DNA from: Arthrobacter sp. zg-Y769
Lineage (GTDB): Bacteria > Actinomycetota > Actinomycetes > Actinomycetales > Micrococcaceae
NCBI RefSeq assembly: GCF_020907405.1
Contig: NZ_JAJJOE010000009.1
Location: forward strand, 62,001-126,000
Direction of reading: 5' to 3'
DNA: 64,000 nucleotides
The notes under the pieces are model-generated. The model had not been told where the DNA came from, ran no database searches, and saw only the letters and a list, made by a program, of their open reading frames with translations. The position numbers and the translations under genes are program-made. Position 1 is the stretch's first letter; each line of letters begins with the position of its first letter. Of this stretch, positions 9,225 through 17,609 are shown one piece after another.

Positions 9225-10250
9225 ATGCAGTCATCACTGCCGCAGAATCCGGTCACGCTGGCCGATCTGGCCTCCGAGGCCGAGGTCTCACTCTCGACAG
9301 TTTCGAAAGTTCTCAACGGGAGGACCGACGTTTCGCGGAAAACCCGCTCGAAAGTCGAGGCGTTGCTGGAGGAACACGGTTATCGCCGCAAGGGCGGGGC
9401 CAAGTCGCGGCTGCTGGAACTGGTGTTCCACGAACTCGAAAGCGCCTGGGCATTGGAGATCATCCGCGGTGTGGAGAACATAGCCCGGGAGAAGGGCCTG
9501 AGCGTGGTCCTCACGGAGAGCGGCACCCGGCACGCGCCGTCGCCCGAGTGGGTGGAAGGGGTGATCGCCCGCCGGCCGGTCGGCGTCGTTCTGGTCTTTT
9601 CCGACCTGGCGCAGGACTCGCGGCGGCAGCTCGAAGCGCGGTCCATTCCGTTTGTGATCATCGATCCGGCAGGGGATCCGGCTCCGGATGTGCCGTCCGT
9701 GGGGTCGGCCAACTGGTCCGGTGGCATGATGGCCACCCGGCATCTGATCGAGCTGGGGCACACCCGGATTGCTGCGATCACCGGGCCGGAGGACATGATG
9801 TGTTCGCTGGCGCGGATTGACGGGTACCGATCTGCTCTGAACAACGCCGCCCTGCCGCTGGACCGGGACCTGATCCGGTATGGCAACTTCCACGTTGACG
9901 GCGGGCGCGACCACGCCCTGGAACTGCTCAGCCTTCCGGACCGGCCTACTGCCATTTTTGCCGGCAGCGACCTCCAGGCCCTGGGGGTGCTCGACGCCGC
10001 CCGGCAGCTGGGCATCAGCGTCCCGGACGAGCTCTCGATTGTCGGGTATGACGATCTGCAGGTGGCACAGTGGTCCAGTCCGGCGCTGACCACCGTGCAC
10101 CAGCCGCTGATCGAAATGGCCGAGGAAGCTGCCCGGATGGCGGTCCGGCTGTTCGAGGGGGAGCGGCCGAACAACCTGCGCCTGGATCTGGCCACCTCAT
10201 TGGTGGTGCGGCAGAGCACTGCCCGGGTGCCGGCGGCCGTGGGTTCCTGA
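9225..10250 (+). CDS. LacI family transcriptional regulator
   Basis: A 341-residue repressor. The N-terminal helix-turn-helix and hinge run through VTLADLASEAEVSLSTVSKV and LNGRTDVSRKT (about residues 8-40). The rest is a periplasmic-binding-like sensor domain with GGMMATRHLIELGHTRIAAI and PTAIFAGSDLQALGVLDAAR, and the final TVHQPLIEMAEEAARM is typical of the family. GAAGGA lies 6 bases before the ATG. It is transcribed away from the sugar transporter genes across a 135-base gap holding the operator, so it very likely controls them and itself. TTTCGAAAG also occurs inside its own helix-turn-helix codons (about 9301), perhaps by chance. Confidence 0.92.
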   Translation: MQSSLPQNPVTLADLASEAEVSLSTVSKVLNGRTDVSRKTRSKVEALLEEHGYRRKGGAKSRLLELVFHELESAWALEIIRGVENIAREKGLSVVLTESGTRHAPSPEWVEGVIARRPVGVVLVFSDLAQDSRRQLEARSIPFVIIDPAGDPAPDVPSVGSANWSGGMMATRHLIELGHTRIAAITGPEDMMCSLARIDGYRSALNNAALPLDRDLIRYGNFHVDGGRDHALELLSLPDRPTAIFAGSDLQALGVLDAARQLGISVPDELSIVGYDDLQVAQWSSPALTTVHQPLIEMAEEAARMAVRLFEGERPNNLRLDLATSLVVRQSTARVPAAVGS

Positions 10251-10292
10251 GGGCGGCTTCGGGCAGGCGCAGTGAACAAGTCATAGACAGGC

Positions 10293-12047
10293 TCAAAACG
10301 GCGGTGCCTGTTCCTGCTCGGCCTCTTCATGGTCCGTTCGCCCATGATCCTTTCGTGGGTCCGGCACTGGACACGGTGGTCCGAGTTCCAGGAACGGCTC
10401 TGTCCGATAGACCCGTCCGGTCGGCGAAGTCCACTCAATAACACCGGGCACCGGCTGGCAGGCTTTCCAGAAACCCAGAGTCTTGAACCGGTGGTGCCGC
10501 CGGCACAGGTGTTCGAGGTTTCCGTGGTCCGTAGGCCCGCCTTTCGCCCAATCGACGGTGTGGTCAATGTCCGCGTTCGCGGTGCTGACCCGGCAACCTG
10601 GGAACCTGCAGGTTCCGTCCCGGGCCCGAAGCCAGCGGCGGAGCCCGGCCGGGACTTTTCTGCGCCGTCCTACCCCGAGGATTTCTCCGGTCTGCGGGTT
10701 TTGGGCGAGCCCGGTCCAGCCGACGGCGTCGCGGGCCAGCCTGCGGGCTTCTTCGGCGCTGATAGGTCCGTAGCCGTGCAGTTCTGCCGGCTGGTCGTCG
10801 GCGCCGAAGAGGGTTTCGGCGCTGATCAGCACCATGATTTCGGTCCGAGGGACGATTCCCTCGTCCGGTCCGGCTGGGTGATCGGGGCCGCCCTCCGAGC
10901 CGCTGCCGAAGCCGGTTCCGTCCTCGCCCCGGTTGGCTGTGCCAGTGTCACTGCCGGTGTGGCCGGTGCCGGGCCGGACTCCGGTCGCGTCTCGGGTTCC
11001 GGCCTCGTCCGGGGTTCCGGGCCTCGTGAACAGTCCCCGGCTGCCGGCCATCAGCAGCTGCGCCAGAATATCCGCACGCAGCTGATCCGTGGTCCGGGAA
11101 TCCCCTCCCGCCTGTTCACCCCGCGCCGCAGTGCTGAGAGCGGTATAGATCTGCTGTGCTTCCGCGGCCCGCAGGTGGGCCGACAGGCAGGACATGCCGT
11201 CCTCTTCCCGGTCCAGGGTGACCATGCGCTGCTCGAAAGCAGTCAGGTGCCTTTTGCTGACGGTCTCCGGGAACTTCTTTTCGCGCAGCCGCCGCGCCCT
11301 GGCCGAGAACTGCGTCCGCGTCTGACTCTCCGCAGCCGTCAACAGGTCCGCCTCGAACGCAGGCAGTTTCGAGGCAGGAACGTTCTGGCACTGGTCCAGG
11401 ACCACCTGGGCATGCTGGTACGAGAACCGTCCCTCTTCCAGCCCGGCCAAGGTCGCCGGATGGGTGCCGCACAGCTGCCCGGCCTCGCTGAGTAGCCGCT
11501 GACCGGTCACCTGCGGAACATTCAGAATGGCGGCGCATTCGGACGCCGCGAGGCTAAAAGCGATCCCGGGTTTATTCTGCTCCGACGGGTCGAAGAAATT
11601 GTGCCGGAAGATTTGCTCCATCCGGTTCAATAGGTGGGCCCGCTGCGCCTGCCCCCAGGAAATCAGATGCTCCACCCGGACCAAGGCCTCACCAACCGTG
11701 GCTTCGTCGAAGGCTTCAAGGTTCTGCAACGCAAGGGTCCCGGTGAAACCGTCCGGGTAACTTTCAACGGCGGAGGGCTCAGTAGAAGTGGAAGGCGTGG
11801 CCGCGGGTTCGGAGGCATCGCCGTCGGAATCCGCGGCCCCGGAGGCCTCCGCTGCATCGGTGTCACAGAAGGCAAGGGGCATGGCGTCGGTGCCGACGCC
11901 TGCGGCCTGTACACCTAAATCCGCCCGGTATACAGACAAAGTTATCGAAGAGCGGGGCGCATTTGCTTCACCAGGCTGCCCCTCCGGCTGCTGGTCTTTA
12001 TCGCCCGGCTCTTCGGTTGTCGGTTCGGTATTCCCGAGCTGATCCAT
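10293..12047 (-). CDS. DUF222 / HNH endonuclease-domain protein (13E12 repeat family)
   Basis: A 584-residue protein. After an acidic, low-complexity N-terminus (about 110 residues) comes a DUF222 domain (EHLISWGQAQRAHLLNRMEQ onward). A Gly/Thr/Asp-rich linker (about residues 330-400) follows, then a C-terminal HNH nuclease motif. The motif shows CRFPGC, ADIDHTVDWAKGG, NLEHLCRRHHRFK, with the catalytic His in IDHT and the expected zinc-binding Cys/His pairs. Such genes occur in many copies in Arthrobacter and Mycobacterium genomes; their function is not established. It converges with the LacI gene and has no operon partner. The low-complexity parts may be poorly conserved between copies. Confidence 0.88.
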   Translation of the reverse strand: MDQLGNTEPTTEEPGDKDQQPEGQPGEANAPRSSITLSVYRADLGVQAAGVGTDAMPLAFCDTDAAEASGAADSDGDASEPAATPSTSTEPSAVESYPDGFTGTLALQNLEAFDEATVGEALVRVEHLISWGQAQRAHLLNRMEQIFRHNFFDPSEQNKPGIAFSLAASECAAILNVPQVTGQRLLSEAGQLCGTHPATLAGLEEGRFSYQHAQVVLDQCQNVPASKLPAFEADLLTAAESQTRTQFSARARRLREKKFPETVSKRHLTAFEQRMVTLDREEDGMSCLSAHLRAAEAQQIYTALSTAARGEQAGGDSRTTDQLRADILAQLLMAGSRGLFTRPGTPDEAGTRDATGVRPGTGHTGSDTGTANRGEDGTGFGSGSEGGPDHPAGPDEGIVPRTEIMVLISAETLFGADDQPAELHGYGPISAEEARRLARDAVGWTGLAQNPQTGEILGVGRRRKVPAGLRRWLRARDGTCRFPGCRVSTANADIDHTVDWAKGGPTDHGNLEHLCRRHHRFKTLGFWKACQPVPGVIEWTSPTGRVYRTEPFLELGPPCPVPDPRKDHGRTDHEEAEQEQAPPF

Positions 12048-12293
12048 ACCTCAGGATTTCATCCCGCACTGACATTTCCGGGCCCAAACCAGCCCCTCAA
12101 CGGCTTCCCCGGAAATCAAAAATACCTGTCTTTTCGGCACCACTACCTGCCCCCTGGAACCTGGCTCCGGAAAGTGTCCGCCGGGGGAGCCTCCAACGTC
12201 TCGGACCGATATCGCAGCACCCGGGTTCGACGGACCACCTGATCATGGCCAAGGTCAGCGGGACCGATACGCCGGAGAGAGAGCCGCCCAGCT

Positions 12294-12584
12294 ATGCCGC
12301 AAAGTGTTGAAGATGTCCGCGATGAAATCCTTTCGGCCGCTTCTGCCGTCCGAGCCGCAGCGAGGGTGGACGACGACGAGTGGCGGAGTGGGGTGGCAGA
12401 CTGGATTAAGCGGATGTTTGCCGGCATTACTGAAGTCTCTGACCTGAGGGAGAGAGCCGCTGACTGCCTGCGCCTGTACGGAGGGATGGGCTCCTTTGCG
12501 GACGTCGGCACAGAGGCCATGGCCAGCGCGGTCGACAAGCTGCGTGTCCCTCTGGTCCGTGCGCGCACGTTCGCGTTCGACTGA
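12294..12584 (+). CDS. Small hypothetical protein, 96 residues
   Basis: I do not recognise this protein. It begins MPQSVEDVRDEILSAASAVR, is predicted largely helical, soluble and slightly acidic, and ends RVPLVRARTFAFD. Codon use looks like real coding sequence, with G/C at most third positions. A GGAGAG stretch lies upstream of the ATG but at long spacing (about 13 bases), so the start is uncertain. It stands alone between the divergent HNH gene and the convergent VOC gene. The competing frame on the opposite strand is arginine- and serine-rich and looks like a shadow. Confidence 0.5.
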   Translation: MPQSVEDVRDEILSAASAVRAAARVDDDEWRSGVADWIKRMFAGITEVSDLRERAADCLRLYGGMGSFADVGTEAMASAVDKLRVPLVRARTFAFD

Positions 12585-12665
12585 CGGGCCAGCGCTGAGC
12601 CTTGCCGGACTACCCTGGCGCCCGGTGAACCGCCAAACCACCCGCCAGACGGCGAACCAGCGGGA

Positions 12666-12929
12666 TCAGCCCGCAGATGGTGAAAGGATTTCCACGCGGT
12701 TCCCGAATGGGTCCTTGCAGTGGAACCGCTCGTAACCCTCGAGGGTGAGCCGGTCAGTCCAGGAGACCTCGAAGCCGCGCGTTGAAAGCCTGGCCCCCAG
12801 TTCCTCGAGCCGCCCGGCGAGCGACGGCGGCTTCTCCACCTCGGTCAGTCCCAGTGCCTCACCATAAAACCGGCGGGCCTGGTCCTCGCCGTCCTTGGGA
12901 ATTGAAACCTGAACATGGTGCAGCCGCAT
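12666..12929 (-). CDS. VOC (glyoxalase-like) protein, apparently with an internal in-frame deletion
   Basis: An 87-residue protein starting MRLHHVQVSIPKDGEDQARR, which matches the opening of a common actinobacterial VOC family. It ends with the expected YERFHCKDPFGNRVEIL. Family members are usually about 120 residues. Here SLAGR joins directly to LEELGARL, so the middle stretch that normally carries an ELHLGVE-type metal ligand and the following strand is missing, without any frameshift. Either the domain is non-functional or a half-module. A longer upstream frame exists but is not family-like. It converges with the small hypothetical gene and is divergent from the DUF5996 gene. Confidence 0.7.
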   Translation of the reverse strand: MRLHHVQVSIPKDGEDQARRFYGEALGLTEVEKPPSLAGRLEELGARLSTRGFEVSWTDRLTLEGYERFHCKDPFGNRVEILSPSAG

Positions 12930-13083
12930 GAATCCCCCGGGTCCCGACTGATTGCAATAACGAACCTGATTGTGCCAGAAGGTGCCGTTGACCGGCTCCG
13001 GGGCGGGTTTCAGACTGGGAGCAGCACGTTCGCTGTCCGCCCCCGAGCCCCCGCCACCGAGCCACCAACCGAAGGCGCTTCCC

Positions 13084-13986
13084 ATGGACAAGAACTTCCT
13101 GAACTACCCGGACTGGCAGGCCACCGCCGACACCCTTCACCTGTACCTGCAGGTGGCGGGCAAGGTGAAGCTGGAACACAGCTACCCGGAGCCGGAATGG
13201 GGCCACGTCCGGATGCCGCTTACCGTGGAGGGCATTGGCACCGGCATCATCCCCGGACCCGGCATGAACTTCGAGATCTACTTCAACCTTCGCCAGCACC
13301 ACGTGGATGTTCAGAACAGCAACTACATCCGCACGCGGTTCGAACTCAGCGACGGACTGAGCGTGGCGGACTTCTACCGCCAGCTGATGGGGGCACTGGA
13401 ATTCATTGAAGCTCCCACCACTATCAACACCGCGCCGCAGGAATTCTATGACCCGGTGCCGTTTGACTCCGATACCAAGCACTCAAGCTACGACAAACAC
13501 GCGGTGGAGCTCTTCCTGGACAACCTGCACTTCGCCCACCGAAGCCTCGGACAGTTCTTCGGGCCGGTGCGCGGAAAGGTCTTCGCGCCGTCGTACTGGT
13601 TCGGCACCATGGATCTTTCCGGGACCATCTTCAGCGGCCAGTCGGAGCCGTACCCCGGGAACGGGGTGATTGCGGTGAACTGCTTCGATGAACGGTTCTG
13701 CGAGTTCGGGTTCTGGCCCGGGGACCCTACCTCCACGGAACCGTCGTTCTACGTGATGCCTTATCCGTTCCTCTCCAACATCGGGAACTACGGGACCATG
13801 CTTGCCCCGTCAAAGGCGGAATTCCTCACGCGCTCCAGCGAATTCATCCTTACGCTTAGCGACGCCTTTTCCTATGACGATCCACAGCAGGCAGTAGTGG
13901 ACTTCTGCCGCACCAGCTTCGACATCCTGCAGCGGATGGATCCATGGGGGGACATCGACTGGATCACTCAGCCGCTGACTTATTAA
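13084..13986 (+). CDS. DUF5996 family protein
   Basis: A 300-residue soluble protein of a conserved family without known function. The start chosen is the ATG giving MDKNFLNYPDWQATADTLHL, the usual N-terminus; the open frame reaches back to 12970, but that part is proline-rich noise. Recognisable stretches are GMNFEIYFNLRQHHVDVQ, PTTINTAPQEFYDPVPFD, HFAHRSLGQFFGPVRGKVF and PSYWFGTMDLSGTIFSGQ. There are no membrane segments and no signal peptide. No neighbour suggests a pathway. The family assignment is from memory of these stretches. Confidence 0.8.
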   Translation: MDKNFLNYPDWQATADTLHLYLQVAGKVKLEHSYPEPEWGHVRMPLTVEGIGTGIIPGPGMNFEIYFNLRQHHVDVQNSNYIRTRFELSDGLSVADFYRQLMGALEFIEAPTTINTAPQEFYDPVPFDSDTKHSSYDKHAVELFLDNLHFAHRSLGQFFGPVRGKVFAPSYWFGTMDLSGTIFSGQSEPYPGNGVIAVNCFDERFCEFGFWPGDPTSTEPSFYVMPYPFLSNIGNYGTMLAPSKAEFLTRSSEFILTLSDAFSYDDPQQAVVDFCRTSFDILQRMDPWGDIDWITQPLTY

Positions 13987-14130
13987 CCGCAGTGGTTCAC
14001 CCCAGAGGTTGATCTTCGTCGCAGGCGTGCTTTCGGTGGGGTCCGCAGCCGGACGCCGGGATACGATTCTGACAACCCGTTGGTGACCCTTGTTGCCGCG
14101 GCAGCATCCGCCCCACTTCAGAGAGCACCG

Positions 14131-14586
14131 ATGTCACCCCGCAAACTGTTCCGCACCCTTGCCCTGGCCGAAGCCGTGACCTGGACCCTGCTCCTGATCG
14201 GTATGTTCGCCAAATACGTGCTGGATTTCGAAGCCCTGACGCCCATCTTCGGCGGCCTTCACGGCTTCGTGTTCCTTGCTTACGGCGTGGTCACCCTGTT
14301 TGTCTGGGCCAACCAGAAATGGCCGGCACGCACCGGCATCCTCGGCCTGGCGACCACGGTGATCCCGTGGGCAACCATTCCCTTCGAACGGTCGGTGGAC
14401 CGCCGCGGGATGCTCGACGGCGGCTGGCGGATGGCCCCCGGCGGCGAAAAGCCCACCAACGGCGTGGACCGGATCGCCGCACTGGTGCTGCGCCGGCCGG
14501 TCGCGTCCGGGATGGTGGCCCTGGTGGCAGTGGCCGTGGTCTTCAGCGTCCTGCTCTACCTCGGCCCGCCCGTGCCCAAGGGATAG
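14131..14586 (+). CDS. DUF3817 integral membrane protein
   Basis: A 151-residue membrane protein starting MSPRKLFRTLALAEAVTWTL. It has an N-terminal helix, two further helices (FGGLHGFVFLAYGVVTLFVW and TGILGLATTVIPWATIPFER) and a last helix near the C-terminus (GMVALVAVAVVFSVLLYLG). The LHG and IPFER positions are typical of the DUF3817 family; its function is unknown. A GAGAG stretch precedes the ATG by 6 bases; a GTG at 14080 is a weaker alternative. The stop codon falls inside a short tandem repeat. Confidence 0.82.
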   Translation: MSPRKLFRTLALAEAVTWTLLLIGMFAKYVLDFEALTPIFGGLHGFVFLAYGVVTLFVWANQKWPARTGILGLATTVIPWATIPFERSVDRRGMLDGGWRMAPGGEKPTNGVDRIAALVLRRPVASGMVALVAVAVVFSVLLYLGPPVPKG

Positions 14587-14626
14587 CCCAAGGGATAAAT
14601 AACCCAAGGGATAACCCAAGGGATAA
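14575..14626. repeat. Short repeat CCCAAGGGAT, four copies
   Basis: CCCAAGGGAT occurs at 14575, 14587, 14603 and 14615, with spacings of 12, 16 and 12 bases, and a fifth degenerate start (CCCGAAAG) follows. The first copy encodes the C-terminal Pro-Lys-Gly of the DUF3817 protein and the rest lie in the convergent 3' region before the efflux gene stop. Slippage expansion is the simplest explanation. Confidence 0.8.
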
Positions 14627-14639
14627 CCCGAAAGAACGG

Positions 14640-15977
14640 CTAGGACTCCGCGGTACCGGACCCGGTACCGGCCCCGGCGGCCCCAGCGGGCGTACCGGCC
14701 CCGGCAGCCTCACCGGCGCCGGAACGCAGCCGACGCCGGCCCGGACGGTTGGAGCCGCCCCCGCGGTACGCCGTCGTCGCCGTGGCCAGGATCAGGACGA
14801 TCAGGACGGCACAGCCGATGATCACCGAAACCATGGCCATGGCCCCGCCGCCGAGAATCCCGACCAGCGGGCTGATGATCCCGGCCAGGCCCACCTGCAG
14901 GGCACCGATCAGCGCCGCGGCACTGCCGGCCATGTGCCCGTAGTCGTTCAGGGCCAGCACGGAGGAGTTCGAAGCAATGAAGCCGTGCATGGCCAGGACC
15001 AGCCACAGTCCGGCGGTCAGGCCTGCGACGCCGCCGAGCCCGGTCAGCACGATCACCGGCAGCAGGAGCGTCAGCCCCAGCAGCAGGATCACTGCCAGCC
15101 GCAGGATCCCCATGGGGGCGTAGCGGCCCACGAGCCACGCATTGAGCTGTGCCGAAATGACCATGCCGACGCCGTTGATCGCGAACACCGCCGCGTACTG
15201 TGCCGGGCTGAGGCCGTACTCGTCCTGGAAGACGAACGGTGAGCCCACCACGTAGCTCATGATCACGGCCATGCCCAGCCCGGGAACCGTGGCCAGCGCC
15301 AGGAACTGCCGGTCCTTCAACAGGACCTTGAAGCCGCTGAACGTGCTCGCACCGCCCTTGGTCCGGCGTCGTTCCGGCGGCAGCGTTTCGGGCATCCACT
15401 TCAGCACAATCGCTCCGAGCACAACGCCGATCAGTGCCAGCGCCAGGAACACCGCCCGCCAGTTCCACAGGCCCGAGACGGCCTGCCCGATGCTGGGGGC
15501 CAGCAGGGGCGCCAGCCCGATAATCAGCATCAGCCGGGACAGCATGGCGGCCGCAGAGGATCCGGTGAACCGGTCGCGGACCACGGCCAGGGCCACCACG
15601 CCGGCGGCCGCATTGAAGAAGCCCTGCAGCAGGCGCAGCACAATCAGCGCGCCGATGTTGGGGGCCAGGAAGCAGAGCAGGGACACGACCACGTGCAGGG
15701 CAATGCCGATAATCAGCGGCAGGCGCCGGCCGAAGCGGTCCGAGAACGGGCCGATCACCAGCTGCCCCACGGCCGCGCCGAGCAGGGTGCCGGAGAGCGT
15801 GAACTGCGCCGCGGCGGCACTGGTGTGCAGGTCCTCGGCAACTTCCGGCAGCGCGGGAAGGTACATATCGGTGGTCACGGCCGGCAGCGCGGCCAGCGCA
15901 CCGAGCATCAGGATGTACTTGATGCTGGTGCGGCGTGCGGTGTTTCGTGTTCCGGTTTCGGGCGGGGTAACGCTCAC
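14640..15977 (-). CDS. Bcr/CflA family multidrug efflux MFS transporter
   Basis: A 445-residue, 12-helix major facilitator. The GTG start is chosen because AGGAG lies 5 bases upstream; the open frame runs on into the upstream epimerase gene. Bcr/CflA signatures are TTDMYLPALPEVAEDLHTS in the first helix/loop, IGPFSDRFGRRLPLIIG (motif A) and LRLLQGFFNAAAGVVALAVV. The C-terminal 40 residues are Gly/Ala/Arg low complexity and cytoplasmic. It is the last gene of a four-gene minus-strand run with oxidoreductase-type proteins. Substrate unknown; drug efflux is the family default rather than evidence from this locus. Confidence 0.88.
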   Translation of the reverse strand: MSVTPPETGTRNTARRTSIKYILMLGALAALPAVTTDMYLPALPEVAEDLHTSAAAAQFTLSGTLLGAAVGQLVIGPFSDRFGRRLPLIIGIALHVVVSLLCFLAPNIGALIVLRLLQGFFNAAAGVVALAVVRDRFTGSSAAAMLSRLMLIIGLAPLLAPSIGQAVSGLWNWRAVFLALALIGVVLGAIVLKWMPETLPPERRRTKGGASTFSGFKVLLKDRQFLALATVPGLGMAVIMSYVVGSPFVFQDEYGLSPAQYAAVFAINGVGMVISAQLNAWLVGRYAPMGILRLAVILLLGLTLLLPVIVLTGLGGVAGLTAGLWLVLAMHGFIASNSSVLALNDYGHMAGSAAALIGALQVGLAGIISPLVGILGGGAMAMVSVIIGCAVLIVLILATATTAYRGGGSNRPGRRRLRSGAGEAAGAGTPAGAAGAGTGSGTAES

Positions 15978-16011
15978 AGGCACTCCTGGTGCGGGTTGCG
16001 GTAACAAAATC

Positions 16012-16860
16012 CTAGGGGTGGCGGACGCCGGCACCGGCCAGCACTGCCCGGTAGCCTTCCCGGTAGGTGGGGTAGGCAAACTCGAATCCGGTTCCGCGCA
16101 GGCGCCGGTTGCTCAGCCTGCGGTTGCCGCCACGGCTGCTGGACGTTTCGCCCGCCGGAGGCAGTTCGCGGCCGAGTTCGGCGGCCAGGAATCCGAGTAC
16201 TTCGGCCAGCTCCACCGGCTCCATATCCACTCCAACATATAGCGGGGCGGGATGTGAAACCCGGGTGGCCAGATGCACGATGGCCGCCGCGGCGTCGTCC
16301 CGGTGGATCCGGTTGGTCAGCTGGGTTCCGGTCGGTACGACGGCGGTGCCGGCGGTGACGGAGTCGATCAGCCGGGTGCGTCCGGGCCCGTAGATGCCGG
16401 ACAGCCGCAGCACCACCGCGTCGGGTCGGCGGGCGTGCAGTAATTGTTCGGCCTCGAGAATGACGGCTCCAGTGGCCGACGCCGGCTCGGCCGGTGTTTC
16501 CTCGTCCACTTCGCCGCCGTCGGCGTCGCCGTACACCGCCGTCGAGGAAACGAACAGGATGCGGCGCGGCTGCACGCCGTCGCGCTCCAGTGCGTCCAGG
16601 ACGTTGGCCGTGCCGGTGACGTAGGCGGCGCGGTAGGCTTCCTCGGTCCGGCTATCGGCGGCAACGGCAATGACGACGACGTCGGTGTCCGCGGGGATGC
16701 GCGGCAGGTCGCCGGCGGTGAGGTCCACGGACTGGCCGGTAATCTCCTGCGGCAATTTCTGCGGGGAACGCCGCCAGCCAAGCACGGAGAAGCCGGCCGC
16801 AGCGAACCGCAGGCCGGCTTCCGTGCCCAGATCGCCGCAGCCGGCGATCAGGACCGTCAT
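16012..16860 (-). CDS. NAD(P)-dependent epimerase/reductase, extended SDR type (YeeZ-like)
   Basis: A 282-residue Rossmann protein. The N-terminus MTVLIAGCGDLGTEAGLRFA has the glycine-rich nucleotide-binding loop, and FVSSTAVYGDADGGEVDEET supplies the YG-type segment of extended SDRs. RIHRDDAAAAIVHLA is typical of the NAD-dependent epimerase/dehydratase group. The N-terminal AGCGDLG form is closest to the YeeZ-like subgroup. It lies 3 bases after the DJ-1 gene and 34 bases before the efflux GTG start, so it is likely in one transcript with them. Substrate unknown. Confidence 0.82.
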   Translation of the reverse strand: MTVLIAGCGDLGTEAGLRFAAAGFSVLGWRRSPQKLPQEITGQSVDLTAGDLPRIPADTDVVVIAVAADSRTEEAYRAAYVTGTANVLDALERDGVQPRRILFVSSTAVYGDADGGEVDEETPAEPASATGAVILEAEQLLHARRPDAVVLRLSGIYGPGRTRLIDSVTAGTAVVPTGTQLTNRIHRDDAAAAIVHLATRVSHPAPLYVGVDMEPVELAEVLGFLAAELGRELPPAGETSSSRGGNRRLSNRRLRGTGFEFAYPTYREGYRAVLAGAGVRHP

Positions 16861-16863
16861 GTT

Positions 16864-17565
16864 CTACTCAGCCAGGGCGGAGATGACGGCTTTCGCCACA
16901 TCCTCGCTCGACTGGGGGTTCTGGCCGGAGATGAGGTTCCGGTCACGGACCACGTAGCTGGTCCAGGCCGGGCCGGTCTCGATCTCGGCGCCCTTTTGCC
17001 GCAGCACTTCCTCCACGAACCAGGGAGTGTTCTCGCCGGTGCCGCCGTTGAGCTCTTCCTCGTCAGTGAAGACGGTGAGCTTGCGGCCGGAGAAGATGAA
17101 TTCGCCGTCCGCGGTTTCGGCAGCCAGCAGGCCGGCCGGGCCGTGGCAGAACGGGGCAATGATCTTGCCCGCGGCGTCGGCCTCAATGAGGATCCGGCCC
17201 ATGTCCTTGTCGAACGCCAGGTCCGCCATGGGGCCGTGACCGCCCGGCATCACCACGGCGTCGTACTCCGCGGTGTCTGCGTCGGCGAGCACCAGCGGCG
17301 AGGAGAGCTCGGCGTCGATGTAGGCGATGTACTGGGTGAAGGCGGCGGCCTTTTCGGGGCTGCCGGCCGACTCGGGGGCCAGGGATACCTGGTCCACGGT
17401 GGGCTTCTTGCCGCCCGGGGTGGCGATGCGGACGGTGTGTCCGGCTTCGCGCAGCACCCGGTGTGATTCAACCAGTTCCTCGGCCCAGTAGCCGGTGGGG
17501 TGTTCGCTGCCGTCCTTCATGGTGAGGGAGTCTGCTGCGGATACAACCATCAGGATATTTGCCAT
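16864..17565 (-). CDS. DJ-1/PfpI family protein (Hsp31-like glutamine amidotransferase fold)
   Basis: A 233-residue cytoplasmic protein. The nucleophile elbow is APFCHGPAGLL, with the conserved Cys followed by His, and the early VMPGGHGPMADL contains the Gly-Gly-His-Gly typical of the Hsp31-like branch. Members act as glyoxalase-III/deglycase-type enzymes or chaperones against carbonyl stress. The neighbouring aldo/keto reductase gene (44 bases upstream on the same strand) fits carbonyl detoxification. This pathway link is inference. Normal length; no signal peptide. Confidence 0.85.
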   Translation of the reverse strand: MANILMVVSAADSLTMKDGSEHPTGYWAEELVESHRVLREAGHTVRIATPGGKKPTVDQVSLAPESAGSPEKAAAFTQYIAYIDAELSSPLVLADADTAEYDAVVMPGGHGPMADLAFDKDMGRILIEADAAGKIIAPFCHGPAGLLAAETADGEFIFSGRKLTVFTDEEELNGGTGENTPWFVEEVLRQKGAEIETGPAWTSYVVRDRNLISGQNPQSSEDVAKAVISALAE

Positions 17566-17609
17566 GCGTTCTTTTTTCCTTTGCTTGGCGGGAAAAGCGG
17601 AAAGTGTTT

